Source of the DNA: Zoogloea sp.
GTDB lineage: Bacteria > Pseudomonadota > Gammaproteobacteria > Burkholderiales > Rhodocyclaceae
Length of the DNA stretch: 64,000 nt
Direction: 5' to 3'
Assembly (NCBI RefSeq): GCF_028689785.1
Contig: NZ_JAQVCN010000005.1
Location: forward strand, 101,579-165,578
Shown here piece by piece: positions 19,478 to 29,100 of this stretch; position 1 is the stretch's first letter; each line of letters opens with the position of its first letter. The translations under genes and the position numbers were made by a program. The notes beneath the pieces are model-generated. The model ran no database searches. It was not told the DNA's origin and saw only the letters and a program-made list of their open reading frames with translations.

Positions 19478-19876
19478 CTATTTCAGGTTGAATTCTGCCC
19501 GCATCGAGCCCGGATTGCGCCCGTCCTGTTCGCCGGGGACGCGGATTTCGAAGTTTCCACCCACAACCTCGTTGCCAGCTTTCCAGTTCTTGCCGTCCAG
19601 GCTGGCCCACTGCTTGTAGGTGTAGACGTCCTGGCGGGTGCGCACGGTGAGGGTGCTGCGGGCTTCCCCGTCGAGCAGGCTGCCGTGAATACGCGCCTCG
19701 ATCGGCAGGGGGGCGCCCGCCGGGTAGAGCAGGATGTAGGGTTGGCCGGCGGGGGCTTGTTCGCCAAAGCGGACAACGGGCAGGCGGGCCAGCTCATCGG
19801 CGCCCGGTTTGCCGAAACTGGCGCAGCCCGCCAGGGCGAGGGTGGCAAGGGTGGCCGCAGAAAGACGCAGGATCAC
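19478..19876 (-). CDS. Putative lipoprotein of unknown function
   Basis: This is a 132-residue protein with a type II signal peptide ending in LALAGC (Cys at residue 18). The mature part has no family I recognise. It contains YILLYPAGAPLPIEARIHGSLL, then STLTVRTRQDVYTYKQWASLDG, and ends in GSMRAEFNLK. It looks like a small beta-rich, probably periplasmic or outer-membrane-facing domain. It lies 33 nt after the membrane-protein gene and 34 nt before the regulator gene. All three are probably one transcript and the two envelope proteins probably act together. Confidence 0.7.
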   Translation of the reverse strand: MILRLSAATLATLALAGCASFGKPGADELARLPVVRFGEQAPAGQPYILLYPAGAPLPIEARIHGSLLDGEARSTLTVRTRQDVYTYKQWASLDGKNWKAGNEVVGGNFEIRVPGEQDGRNPGSMRAEFNLK

Positions 19877-19909
19877 GGTAGGACTCCTTAGGGACGTGGG
19901 AAAACGGGA

Positions 19910-20962
19910 CTACTGACGGGCGTTGCCGCCGTGGAAATCCACCACCAGGGCGGATTCGACCTGCGGCCCGTGGGCCGGATCGAGACTGGCGCGCATCCAC
20001 GGAATGGAGATCCAGTGGGTTTCCCGGGCCAGCCGCCAGGGGCCGCCGGGGGCGCGCACGTCGCCGGTGGGTTGGCCATCGCGCAGCAGGACCTCCAGGG
20101 GCTGGTCGAGGGTCAGGGGCAGGATGGCATCGGCACTTGGGCGGAAGAGGTCGCCCGACACCTCGACCCGCACCGGCACGCGGGTGCCGGCCGGCAGGCT
20201 GACGATGCGGGTGCCCGCCAGATCGGTGCCGGCAAGGAAGGCCTCCAGGGGCGTGACCGGCACCTCGGGCGGCTGCAGTGCAGAGGCGTAGCGGTGGCCG
20301 GCGAAGGGGGCGGCCAGCACCAGCACCGTCCAACCGGCGGCCTGGGCCAGGCGCAGGGTGAAGGGGCGCGCACGGCCATGGTCCAGGAGGCCCGACAGCA
20401 TCGGCAGGCCCAGCCCGAATACCGAGGCGGCGATCCACTTCATGGTCTCGAATGGCAGGCGCGCCGCCAACCCGGCGACCCCGATGGCGATGATGATGCC
20501 TCCGGCCCATTCCAGCACTTCTTCCGAGAACAGGCCGTGCACATACAGGGCCAGACCGATCAGTACCAGCCAGACGGTGCACAGCATGTAGGCGCCGCCG
20601 AAGAAGAAGGTGGCGAAGGTGAATAGTGTGCCGATGCCCATCAGCAACCACAGCAGCTTGACTACCTGGCGATGGATGAAGGACCAGGTTTCGTCCCGGG
20701 CCGCCTTGACCCGGCCTGTCAGGTGCCAGTCGGCCCAGCCGGCGCTCCCCAACACTAGGGCGATCCAGGCCAGCCATATCAGGGCTCGCTGGGTGGTGTC
20801 GGGGATCTGTTCGGCGGTGAAGACGGCATCGCTGGACAGAAACAGCCCTGCACCGGCGAGACCCCACAGCACCAGGCTGTGGCGCTCCATGCGCAGGTTG
20901 CGCTGGCCGCGCACTAGCATGGACTGGATGGTGTCGAGCTGGCGTGAGATGGGGTCGGCCAT
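19910..20962 (-). CDS. Multi-pass membrane protein of unknown function
   Basis: This is a 350-residue protein. The N-terminal 25 residues are cytoplasmic-looking and basic. About seven hydrophobic segments follow (roughly 28-46, 60-78, 103-122, 125-144, 152-168, 175-193, 208-224). A soluble C-terminal domain of some 125 residues (226-350) comes last, with LPAGTRVPVRVEVSGDLF and ALVVDFHGGNARQ. I do not recognise the family. It is the promoter-proximal gene of an operon with a lipoprotein and a winged-helix regulator, and the upstream region carries a tandem operator. The arrangement suggests an envelope-located function whose dosage is kept low by the third gene. Confidence 0.7.
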   Translation of the reverse strand: MADPISRQLDTIQSMLVRGQRNLRMERHSLVLWGLAGAGLFLSSDAVFTAEQIPDTTQRALIWLAWIALVLGSAGWADWHLTGRVKAARDETWSFIHRQVVKLLWLLMGIGTLFTFATFFFGGAYMLCTVWLVLIGLALYVHGLFSEEVLEWAGGIIIAIGVAGLAARLPFETMKWIAASVFGLGLPMLSGLLDHGRARPFTLRLAQAAGWTVLVLAAPFAGHRYASALQPPEVPVTPLEAFLAGTDLAGTRIVSLPAGTRVPVRVEVSGDLFRPSADAILPLTLDQPLEVLLRDGQPTGDVRAPGGPWRLARETHWISIPWMRASLDPAHGPQVESALVVDFHGGNARQ

Positions 20963-20984
20963 GATCGGGAATTCCGCATGAATT

Positions 20985-21003
20985 AACTCTGTAGTTCAGA
21001 GTT
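20985..21003. promoter_or_regulatory. Palindromic operator 1 upstream of the membrane protein/lipoprotein/regulator operon
   Basis: AACTCTG-TAGTT-CAGAGTT is a perfect inverted repeat (7-bp arms, 5-bp centre). It lies 23 nt upstream of the minus-strand ATG at 20962. It is probably the site of the winged-helix protein encoded by the third gene. Confidence 0.65.
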
Positions 21004-21006
21004 ATA

Positions 21007-21025
21007 AGCTCTGAATTGCAGAGTG
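21007..21025. promoter_or_regulatory. Palindromic operator 2
   Basis: CTCTG-AATTG-CAGAG (core 21009-21023) repeats the half-sites and the 5-bp centre of operator 1. The two centres are 22 bp apart, about two DNA turns, which would put both dimers on one face of the helix. It also lies upstream of divergent rdgC. Confidence 0.6.
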
Positions 21026-21076
21026 TCAACGATCGGGTGATCCGCCGAACGGTCTGGCGGTGTCGCGGCGAGCCGC

Positions 21077-21082
21077 TACAAT
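21077..21082 (+). promoter_or_regulatory. Candidate -10 element for rdgC
   Basis: TACAAT stands 37 nt before the rdgC ATG at 21120, a normal distance for a leadered transcript. No good -35 hexamer is seen at 16-18 bp upstream. Confidence 0.35.
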
Positions 21083-21119
21083 GCCGCCTCCCTTTCTTCA
21101 GCACGGATCGTCTCCCGCC

Positions 21120-22028
21120 ATGTGGTTCCGCAATCTCCAGATCTACCGTCTCCCCGAAAACTGGGGGCTGACCGTCGAAACCCTCAACGAAAAGCTCGCA
21201 GCCCGGCCCTTTGCACCCTGTGGCAGTCAGGACATGGCGAGCCGGGGCTGGAGTTCGCCGACCAAGGATGATCGCTTCGTGCTGGCCGTAGGCGGGCACT
21301 ACCTGGTGGCGCTGATGGTGGAGCAGAAGCTGCTGCCCTCGTCGGTGGTCAATGAAGTGGCGGCCGACAAGGCCGAGCAGATCGAGGCCCAACAGGGCTT
21401 CAAGCCCGGCCGCAAGCAGATGAAGGAGATCAAGGAGGCGGTGCTGCAGGAGTTGCTGCCCCGGGCCTTCACCCGGCGCCGCAAGGTGTACAGCTGGATC
21501 GACCCGAAGGGCGGCTGGCTGGTGATCGACGCAGCCAGCCCGGCCCGTGCCGAGGAAGTGCTGGATGCCCTGCGTGACACCCTGGACGAACTCCCGGTGA
21601 AGATGGTCAAGACCCAGCTTTCGCCAGTATCGGTGATGACCGACTGGTTGGCGGCCAACCAGGCCAGCGGCAACTTCACCATCGACCTGGACTGCGAGCT
21701 GCGCGCGGTTACCGACGAGAAGGCCGCCGTGCGTTATGTGCGCCACGCCCTCGATGGCAAGGACGTGCAGGACCACCTGGCTGCCGGCAAGCTGCCGACG
21801 CGTCTGGCGATGACCTTCGACGACCGTATCTCGATCATCCTGACCGAAAAAATGGAGATCAAGCGGGTGGCCTTCCTCGACGTGATCAAGGAAGAAGCCG
21901 AACGTCAGGCCGACGCCGCCGACATGCAGATGGAAGCCGATTTCGCCCTGATGAGCGGCGAGCTGTCGCGCCTGATCCCGGCATTGCTGGAAGTGTTGGG
22001 CGGCGAGGTGAAGGACGCGGTGATCTGA
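21120..22028 (+). CDS. rdgC: Recombination-associated protein RdgC
   Basis: This is a 302-residue protein, standard length for RdgC. Start at the ATG at 21120 gives MWFRNLQIYRLPENWGLT, the conserved N-terminus; an in-frame start 60 nt upstream would add an unconserved tail. KPGRKQMKEIKEAVLQELLPRAF and ASGNFTIDLDCEL are family blocks. RdgC forms a ring-shaped dimer around duplex DNA, modulates RecA and protects chromosome regions. In Neisseria it also affects pilin variation. It is divergent from the operon at 20962, so the tandem operator could also affect it. Confidence 0.93.
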   Translation: MWFRNLQIYRLPENWGLTVETLNEKLAARPFAPCGSQDMASRGWSSPTKDDRFVLAVGGHYLVALMVEQKLLPSSVVNEVAADKAEQIEAQQGFKPGRKQMKEIKEAVLQELLPRAFTRRRKVYSWIDPKGGWLVIDAASPARAEEVLDALRDTLDELPVKMVKTQLSPVSVMTDWLAANQASGNFTIDLDCELRAVTDEKAAVRYVRHALDGKDVQDHLAAGKLPTRLAMTFDDRISIILTEKMEIKRVAFLDVIKEEAERQADAADMQMEADFALMSGELSRLIPALLEVLGGEVKDAVI

Positions 22029-22040
22029 ACGGGCGCAGGC

Positions 22041-22068
22041 TTGACCCCACGGGTACTCCGGTACCCGT
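22041..22068. repeat. Degenerate REP-like element/hairpin between convergent genes
   Basis: TTGACCCCAC (22041-22050) followed by GGGTACTCCGG matches the right half plus tail of the GTGGGGTCGA...TCGACCCCAC family. ACGGGTAC-TCCG-GTACCCGT (22049-22068) is a perfect 8-bp stem with a 4-nt loop. It lies between the stops of rdgC and the kinase-like gene and could end transcription from either side. Confidence 0.5.
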
Positions 22069-22102
22069 AAGGGGGCAGTACATCTGCCAGCCTTGCCTCC
22101 CC

Positions 22103-22687
22103 CTAGGGCAGGAACACCGGATCGGACAGCACCAGGGTGCCGTCGGCGCGCATCATCAGGTTGCGGGGGTTGAGGATGTCCGGCTGCACGGGGTATTCCT
22201 CAATGAAGTCAGACAGGGCGGCGACGGCCTGGACCAGGCTCGCAGGCAGGTCGGGCGGCGGTTCGCGGCTGATGTGGTAGAGGGCCAGGCGGCCGCGGTT
22301 GACGCCCATGTTGGCCCATTTCTCGCAGCCCTCCCAATAGGCCCGGGAGAGCCGCTGGGCGAGCGCTTCGGCTTCACCCGAAACGGGCAGCAGATGTTCG
22401 ATCTCGAGCAGGCGGAAGGAGTAGCCAGAGCTGGCCTTGCCAATGATGCCGTGGTCGTGGAACAGGCGCGGAAAGTGGATGCCGGTGGGGCGGTCGTCGG
22501 CGGCCAGGTAGAAGTAGTCGGCCGGTGAGCTGACGATCTTGAAGACTCGCTGGCCGTCGCCAGGCGTGAGGACGATGGAGGATTCCCCCCGCCCGAGTTC
22601 GGGCAGGCCGTCGAGCAGGGGGTGGGCCGGCACTGGATCAGGCAGGCTGATGCCGGCCTGCCCGGTTCCGGCTGTAGGGGGGATCAT
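22103..22687 (-). CDS. Small protein-kinase-like (aminoglycoside-phosphotransferase-like) protein
   Basis: This is a 194-residue protein I cannot place in a named family. The order of motifs suggests a reduced protein-kinase-like fold. GRGESSIVLTPGDGQRVFKIV looks like a P-loop and beta strand with a possible ATP-binding lysine. The stretch LLEIEHLLPV could be the hinge. QPDILNPRNLMMRADGTLVL-SDPVF resembles the catalytic D-x4-N and D-P segments. HRD and DFG are not canonical. It is 15 nt downstream of fabI on the same strand and may be co-transcribed. Activity is unproven. Confidence 0.5.
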   Translation of the reverse strand: MIPPTAGTGQAGISLPDPVPAHPLLDGLPELGRGESSIVLTPGDGQRVFKIVSSPADYFYLAADDRPTGIHFPRLFHDHGIIGKASSGYSFRLLEIEHLLPVSGEAEALAQRLSRAYWEGCEKWANMGVNRGRLALYHISREPPPDLPASLVQAVAALSDFIEEYPVQPDILNPRNLMMRADGTLVLSDPVFLP

Positions 22688-22702
22688 GGCGAACCCGAGG
22701 AT

Positions 22703-23482
22703 TTACCCGATGATGTTGTATCCGGCATCGACGAAGTGCACGCCACCGGACATGTTGCGGCCGGCGTCGGAGACCAGGAAGGCGGTCAGTGCGCCGATGT
22801 CTTCCGGGGTCACCAGGCGGTGCAGCGGGGAACGATCCACTGCCGCCGCCATCAGGCCGTCAAAGCCGGCAATGCCGGAGGCGGCACGGGTCATCAGCGG
22901 GCCCGGGGAGATGGCATTGACGCGGATGTTCTTGGGGCCCAGTTCGAAAGCCATGTAGCGGGTGGCGGCTTCGAGCGCGGCCTTGCACAGGCCCATCACG
23001 CCGTAGTTGGCGATGACCTTTTCGCTGCCCAGGTAGGTCATGGTGATCAGCGAGCCGCCACCGGCCTTTTCGAACAGGGGCTCGGCCTTGCGGGCCAGGC
23101 GCACGAAGGAGTGGGTGGACACGTCCATGGCCAGGGCGAAGCCGTCGGCGGAGGTGTCGACCACGCGGCCGTGCAGGTCGTCGCGCTTGGCGAAGGCCAT
23201 GGAGTGGATGGCGAAGTCGAGCTTGCCGTACTTGGTGTCGATCTTGGCGAAGACCTCGTCCATGGTCTCGGGCTTGGTCACGTCGAGCAGCAGCACGTCT
23301 TCGACACCCAGGCGGCTGACGATGGGCTCCAGGAAGGCGAGGGTCTTCTCGTTCTGGTAGGTGATGACGACTTTTGCGCCAGCCTCGATGCAGGCCTCGG
23401 CAACGCCGGTGGAGATGGACTTTTCATTGGCAATGCCGGTGATCAGGCCGACCTTGCCTTCGAGATTGATGATGGGTTTCAT
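22703..23482 (-). CDS. fabI: Enoyl-[acyl-carrier-protein] reductase FabI
   Basis: This is a 259-residue SDR-fold enzyme. The divergent FabI cofactor motif GLITGIANEKSISTGVA replaces the usual TGxxxGIG. The active-site set is Tyr150, Tyr160 and Lys167 (ITMTYLGSEKVIANYGVMGLCKA), as in NADH-dependent FabI. The C-terminus YNIIG fits. It catalyses the last step of each fatty-acid elongation cycle in the cytosol. Triclosan and diazaborine target this class. The gene is preceded by a comparatively AT-rich stretch (23520-23590) that should hold its promoter. Confidence 0.93.
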   Translation of the reverse strand: MKPIINLEGKVGLITGIANEKSISTGVAEACIEAGAKVVITYQNEKTLAFLEPIVSRLGVEDVLLLDVTKPETMDEVFAKIDTKYGKLDFAIHSMAFAKRDDLHGRVVDTSADGFALAMDVSTHSFVRLARKAEPLFEKAGGGSLITMTYLGSEKVIANYGVMGLCKAALEAATRYMAFELGPKNIRVNAISPGPLMTRAASGIAGFDGLMAAAVDRSPLHRLVTPEDIGALTAFLVSDAGRNMSGGVHFVDAGYNIIG

Positions 23483-23617
23483 GGCTGGACTCCGTTGGAA
23501 CGAGAAAAATTACCGCACTGCAGCAATCGCTGACCTTAGAATAGTCTAACGTGACTGTTACATAGTCATTTTTCGATTAACGGCAAGTTTCCGCCTTTTC
23601 TCAGTGCTCTTGTTGCG

Positions 23618-24127
23618 ATGCATCAAAAAACGGCCGAAAACACGCCTCCGGTGGCTCTCTCCCCGGTCTATGTCTTCCTGGATTTCGACGGGGTGACCCA
23701 TCCGTGGGGTGAGGCGGAGGACTTCCGCTGCCTGCCCATGCTGGAGTCCGTGCTGCGGGAGTACCCGGAGACGAGGGTCATCATCTCTTCAGACTGGCGC
23801 ACCTTGTTTTCCCTTCAGAAGCTGTCGGCGCGCTTTTCGGAAGATCTCCGCCCACGGGTGATCGACTGCTCGCCCACCATTTTTCCGCGTACGCCCAACG
23901 AGCTTTACGGCCTGCGTGAGCGGGAGGCCCGGCAGTGGCTGGAGCGTCGAGCGCCCACAGCCGAGTGGCTGGCCGTGGATGATGCCCCCGGCAACTGGCC
24001 GACCCGCGCCCGGCTGGTGCTGACGGATTTCAAGCAGGGCTTCACCGACGAGGATGCGGGCCGCATGCGGCGCCTGCTTGAGGCTTTTCGCAGCGGGGAG
24101 TTCAAGGCGCCGGAGGCGGCAGTCTGA
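23618..24127 (+). CDS. HAD-like domain protein
   Basis: This is a 169-residue protein. VYVFLDFDGVTHPWG (residues 17-31) carries the HAD motif I Asp-x-Asp (22 and 24). IISSDWRTLF follows as the motif II-like strand, and WLAVDDAPGNWP supplies the C-terminal acidic motif. It resembles the short HAD domains found in RNA-repair-type proteins (HAD_SAK group), which are mostly uncharacterised phosphatase-like proteins. It is divergent from fabI and convergent with srkA. The substrate cannot be inferred. Confidence 0.75.
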   Translation: MHQKTAENTPPVALSPVYVFLDFDGVTHPWGEAEDFRCLPMLESVLREYPETRVIISSDWRTLFSLQKLSARFSEDLRPRVIDCSPTIFPRTPNELYGLREREARQWLERRAPTAEWLAVDDAPGNWPTRARLVLTDFKQGFTDEDAGRMRRLLEAFRSGEFKAPEAAV

Positions 24128-24163
24128 CGGGTCAAGCGGAACGGGCGTTCCGGCGGCGGCCAC

Positions 24164-24205
24164 GCTGACCGGAGGGCCCGTGGGGTCGAGTGAATTCGAC
24201 CCCAC
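24164..24205. repeat. REP-like palindromic element, copy 3, with tail
   Basis: GTGGGGTCGA-GTGAAT-TCGACCCCAC (24180-24205) is the cleanest copy: 10-bp perfect arms and a 6-nt centre. The left tail GCTGACCGGAGGGCCC is the reverse complement of the tail consensus of other copies. It lies between the convergent HAD gene and srkA. Confidence 0.7.
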
Positions 24206-24244
24206 AAGGGGCGTGGTGCCAGCTTTCGTGGCTTGAGCGCGACC

Positions 24245-25225
24245 TTAGAACAGCCGCGTCAGTGGTGATTCTTCCATCAAGGCCACTTGCTCCCGCAGGG
24301 ACAGGATCATGTCCTGCCAGTAGCGCGGGCTGTCGAACCAGCTGAAGGCGGCCGGAAAGGCCGGGTCGTCCCAGCGGGTGGCGATCCAGCCGGCGTAGTG
24401 GATCAGGCGCAGGGTGCGCAGGGCCTCCACCAGGTGCAGGCTGCGCGGATCGAAATCGGCGAACTGCTCGTAGCCTTCCAGCACGCTGTCGAGCTGCCGG
24501 GCCATGGCCTGGGCGTCGCCGGAGAGGAGCATCCACAGGTCCTGAACGGCCGGGCCGCAGCGGGCGTCATCGAAGTCGACGAAATGGGGGCCCGCATCGG
24601 TCCACAGCACGTTGCCTCCGTGTACATCGCCGTGCAGGCGGATCTGCGGTAGGGGGCCGGCACGCTCGAAGCAGCGGCGCACCCCGTCGAGGGCCTGCTC
24701 CACCACCGACAGCCAGGTGTCGCGCAGTTCGGGTGGCAGGAAGGGGGAGGCCAGCAGGGTGTCCCGCGGGGCTTCGCCGAAGCTGCGGATGTCCAGCGTC
24801 GGGCGGTGGCTGAAGGGCTGGATGGCACCCACGGCGTGGATGCGTCCGAGGAAGCGCCCCAGCCAGCCCAGCACTTCCGGGCTGTCGAGTTCTGGGGCCC
24901 GCCCGCCCCGGCGCGGGAAGAGGGCGATGCGGAAGCCTTCGTGGTGGTGCAGGGTGCGACTGCCGATCTCGATGGCCGCCACTGCCGGGATCTCCGCGTT
25001 GGCCAGTTCGGTCAGGAAGGCGTGTTCCTCGAGAATGGCCGCGTCGCTCCACCGCCCGGGGCGGTAGAACTTGGCGATCAGCGGGGCCGCGTCTTCGATG
25101 CCCACCTGGTAGACCCGGTTTTCATAACTGTTGAGGGTCAGCAGGCGGCCATCGCAGCGGAGGCCGGAGGCCTCCACTGCGCTGAGGATGAAGTCGGGGG
25201 TGAGCGGCCCGAAGGGGGCCGTCAC
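24245..25225 (-). CDS. srkA: Stress response Ser/Thr kinase SrkA (YihE/RdoA)
   Basis: This is a 326-residue kinase of the APH-like YihE family. LNSYENRVYQVGIED and the ATP lysine K52 (LIAKFYRPGRWSD) lie in the N-lobe. The catalytic loop LHGDVHGGNVLW has Asp200 and Asn205, and the metal motif is FVDFDDARCGPAVQDLW (Asp217). In E. coli SrkA phosphorylates Ser/Thr and counters stress-induced death linked to MazEF and reactive oxygen. The stop of the upstream terC-like gene overlaps this region (4 bp), so they are co-transcribed. Confidence 0.92.
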   Translation of the reverse strand: MTAPFGPLTPDFILSAVEASGLRCDGRLLTLNSYENRVYQVGIEDAAPLIAKFYRPGRWSDAAILEEHAFLTELANAEIPAVAAIEIGSRTLHHHEGFRIALFPRRGGRAPELDSPEVLGWLGRFLGRIHAVGAIQPFSHRPTLDIRSFGEAPRDTLLASPFLPPELRDTWLSVVEQALDGVRRCFERAGPLPQIRLHGDVHGGNVLWTDAGPHFVDFDDARCGPAVQDLWMLLSGDAQAMARQLDSVLEGYEQFADFDPRSLHLVEALRTLRLIHYAGWIATRWDDPAFPAAFSWFDSPRYWQDMILSLREQVALMEESPLTRLF

Positions 25226-25986
25226 TGGGAGTTGCCTTCACGTACGTAAGGTTCGTGGAGCTGCACAGGCGTGACCTTGGCGGCCTGGCGGCTGCGCATG
25301 CGCAGGTTGAGCATCTCGACCATCACGGAGAAGGCCATGGCCGAGTAGATGTAGCCCTTGGGCACGTGGTGGCCGAAGGCGTCGGCGATGAGCACCACAC
25401 CGATCACCAGCAGGAAGGACAGGGCCAGCATCTTGACGGTGGGGTGTCGGGAGACGAACTCGCCGATCGGCGCGGAGGCCACCATCATCAGGCCCACCGA
25501 GGCGACCACTGCGGCGATCATCACCTGCAGGTTGTTGACCATGCCGATGGCGGTGATGATCGAGTCCAGCGAGAAGACGATGTCGATGAGGATGATCTGC
25601 ACGATCACTGCGCTGAAGGTGGCCTTGACGGCGCTGGAGGCTTCGCCTTCCTCGCCTTCCATCAGCTGATGCACTTCCTGGGTGCTCTTCCAGACGAGGA
25701 AGAGGCCCCCGGCGAGCAGGATCAGGTCGCGTCCGGAGAAGCCGTGGCCGAGCAGGGTGAGCATGGGTTCGGTGAGGCCAGCCAGCCAGGAGAGGATCAT
25801 GAGCAGGCCGATGCGCATGAACATGGCCAGGAAGAGGCCTAGGCGGCGGGCGAAGGCGCGCTGTTCGGGCGGGAGCTTGTCCACCAGGATGGAGATGAAG
25901 ATCACGTTGTCGATCCCCAGCACCAGTTCGAGCGCGGTGAGGGTGAAGAAGGCGATCAGCAGTTGTGGGTCGGTCAGGAATTCCAT
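25222..25986 (-). CDS. TerC-family membrane protein (YgdQ-like)
   Basis: This is a 254-residue integral membrane protein, with the start at the ATG at 25986 giving MEFLTDPQLLIAFFTLTALE. LVLGIDNVIFISIL (conserved acidic residues in the first helix pair) and VIVQIILIDIVFSLDSIITAIG are the twin TerC motifs. About seven helices are visible. Family members are linked to tellurite resistance and manganese export, and may load metals onto exported proteins. It is translationally coupled to srkA. Substrate assignment is not possible from sequence. Confidence 0.88.
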   Translation of the reverse strand: MEFLTDPQLLIAFFTLTALELVLGIDNVIFISILVDKLPPEQRAFARRLGLFLAMFMRIGLLMILSWLAGLTEPMLTLLGHGFSGRDLILLAGGLFLVWKSTQEVHQLMEGEEGEASSAVKATFSAVIVQIILIDIVFSLDSIITAIGMVNNLQVMIAAVVASVGLMMVASAPIGEFVSRHPTVKMLALSFLLVIGVVLIADAFGHHVPKGYIYSAMAFSVMVEMLNLRMRSRQAAKVTPVQLHEPYVREGNSQ

Positions 25987-26142
25987 GGTCGGGTATGCGG
26001 TTGTTGCGGGGACGCAGGCCACGGGGATGGACTGCGCTGCGCATGGTCGCACGAAATCGTGTCCGCGGCGTGCAGGGTGGCGCCGGGGCCAGGGTTGCGG
26101 GCGGGCCCAGGAGAAGAACGTAAAGCGTCGTGGAGACGGGCC

Positions 26143-29100
26143 TCAATGCCGGCGGGCATGCTCCTGCATCCACACCTGCATGTGGGCGGCGGGCATGGGG
26201 CGGGCAATGCCGTGGCCCTGGACCTGGTGGCAGCCGAGCTTGAGCAGGGCCTGGCAGTGGCGGGGGGTTTCCACGCCTTCGGCAATGACCTCCCGGTGAA
26301 AGGCTGCAGCCAGGCTGATCACCCCCTGTACGGTGGCCAGATCGTCGTCGTCGTCGAGCATGTTGTGGATGAAGGAACGGTCGATCTTGATACTGCGCAC
26401 GGGCAGGCTGCGCAGGCTGTTGACCGCACCGAAGCCGATGCCGAAGTCGTCGATGGCGAAGCTCACACCGAGGCGGTTGCACTCGGCCATGATGGCGGCG
26501 ATGCGCTGCAGGTCGCCAAGGGTGGTGGTTTCCAGCACTTCCAGCTGGAGCAGGCCGGCGTCTACCTGAGGGTGGGCGTCGAGCACGGCCTTTAGGTGCG
26601 GCACGAAGCCCGGGTGGGCCAGGTGGCGCGCCGAGATATTGACGCTCATGGGGGTGGCAAAGCCGGCCTGGCACCAACTGTCCAGTTGGGCAACGGCGGT
26701 GGCCAGCACCCAGTTGCCCAGCTCGATCTCGAAGCGGGATTCGCTGACCATGGGCAGGAATTCACCCGGCATGCGCAGGCCGAGCTGTGGATGCTTCCAG
26801 CGGATCAGGGCTTCGACACCGGTCAGGTGATTGGAGCGGGTGTCCAGCTTGGGCTGGTAGTGGAGCTCCAGCTCTCCGCCGTAGAGGGCCGATTCGACCC
26901 GGGTCTGGGCGTCCCGGTGGGCGCGCAGGGCGCGGTCGCGCTCGGGGTTGAAGAGGTGGAAGCAGTTGCGGCCGGCCTGTTTGGCCAGGTACATGGCCCG
27001 GTCGGCGTGGCTGAGCAGGGTGTCGGGGTCGGAGCCGTCGAGGGGGCACAGGGTCACGCCGACGCTGGCGGTCACGCGCAGTTCGAGGCTGTCGATGACG
27101 ACCGGTTCGGCAATGCTGGCGAGCAGGCGGGCAAACACTTGTTCGCATTCGTCGCTGTGCTCAAGGCCGTTGTAGATCAGTGCGAATTCATCGCCGCCCA
27201 GGCGGGCCACGGTGTCACCGGCCCGGGTCGAGGCCTGCAGGCGGCGGGCGATCTCCACCAGCAGCAAGTCGCCCACGTCATGGCCCAGCCGGTCATTGAC
27301 GGGCTTGAAACCGTCCAGGTCCAGATAGGCCACGGCGGCCAGGGTGTTGTTGCGTTCGGCCTGGGCGAGGGCCATCTGCATGCGGTCGGCCAGCAGGCTG
27401 CGGTTGGGCAGCTGGGTGAGAACGTCGTGGTAGGCCAGGTGCTCCAGGTGGCGCTGGCTCTCCTTGAGATCGGTGATGTCGGTGAACAGGCCCACGTAGT
27501 GGGTGGTCTGGCCAGCTTCGTTGCGTACGGCGGAGATGTTGCCGAGCTGGGCGTAGAGCTCGCCGCTCTTCTTGCGGTTCCAGGTTTCGCCCTGCCAGGT
27601 GCCGGTGCTGCGCAGTTCCGTCCACATCTGCTCGTAGAAGGCCGGTTCATGCACGCCTGAGCGCAGGATGCGGGTGTTCTGGCCGATGACGTCCTCGCGG
27701 GCGTAGCCGGTGAGGACGCAGAAGCTGTCATTGACCTCCAGGATGCGGGAGTGGGGGTCGGTGATGATGATGCCCTCGTGGGCGTGGCGGAACACGCTGG
27801 CGGTCAGGCGCAGGTAGTCCTCGGCGGCGACCCGGGCGGTGACGTCATTGAGGGTGCCTGAGGTGCCGATGACTTCGCCGGCCTCGTTGAGCTGGGCGCG
27901 GATGAAGATGTCCATCCAGCGGTAGCTGCCGTCGTGACACCGCAGGCGCAGGGTGGCGCTGCAGTGGGGCAGGGTGCGGGCAATGATGGGCTTGAAGGCG
28001 CGGTACTTGTGGGGCCGGTCGTCGGGATGAAGGAAGTCGCCGAAGCTGCGGCCGAGGGATTCCTCCACGCTGAAACCGCTGATTTCGGTCCAGGCCGGGT
28101 TGAGCAGCTCCCAGTGGCCCAGGGTGTCCGTCTGGAAGATCACCTCGCGCACATTGTCGAAAACCTGCTGGTAGCGGTTCTGGCTCTCCTGCAGGGCCGC
28201 GGCGGTTTCGCGGGCGAGGGTGATGTCGGCGATGCTGCCGACCATGCGCAGGGGCTGACCATGTTCGTCCAGTTCCACCACGTCGCCCCGGTCGCGCACC
28301 CACAGGTAGTGGCCATCGGCGTGGCGGATGCGGTACTCGCAGCAGAAAGCGCCACCACCGCACAGGCAGGTGTCGATGATCCGTGACAGGCGGGCCCGGT
28401 CGTCCGGATGCACCAGGGTCAGGGAGGTCGTGGCCGGATGCGCCAGGTAACGCTCGTCGAGGCCGAGCATTTCGCACCAGCGCGGGTTGTGGCTGACCTG
28501 GTCGGAGAGCAGGTCACGGTCCCATACGCCTTCGCCGATGGTGGCCAGCACGTAGGCCAGCGGGGTCTTGTCGTGGCGGGCGCTGGCCTCCTGACGCATC
28601 CGCTCGCTGATGTTGCAGGCGAAGCCGAGGGTGCCGAGGATGCGTCCGTCGGCGCTGCGCACGGGAGCCTTGTAGGTCTCGAACCAGGCGGGTATGCCTT
28701 TGTCGATGATCTCCTCGATCATCGTGCGGGGGCGTCCGCTGTCCATCACGTCAGCGTCCTGGGCCCGGTACAGCTCGGCTTGCTCCCGTGGCCACAGGTC
28801 CAGGTCGGTCTTGCCGAGCACAGACTGGGGGGCGCTGTGGCCACAGGATTCGGCGAAGCTCTGGTTGACCAGCAGGAAGCGCCCCTGGCGATCTTTCATC
28901 CATAGCAGCAGGGGCAGGCCGTTGATCAGGGTTTCGGCGCCAGGGGCTTCCGGAAGCGCGGTGTCGGCGGTTTCCAGGTCGAGGGCGGAAAGCGGGGTTT
29001 CACCGGGCAGGCCAGCCTGCCAGGCTTTTACCAGAGCTGCAGCGCTGAGGATCTTCTGGCCGTTGCCGGCCTCGCCCACGGGGATGGCACTCAGGCCACG

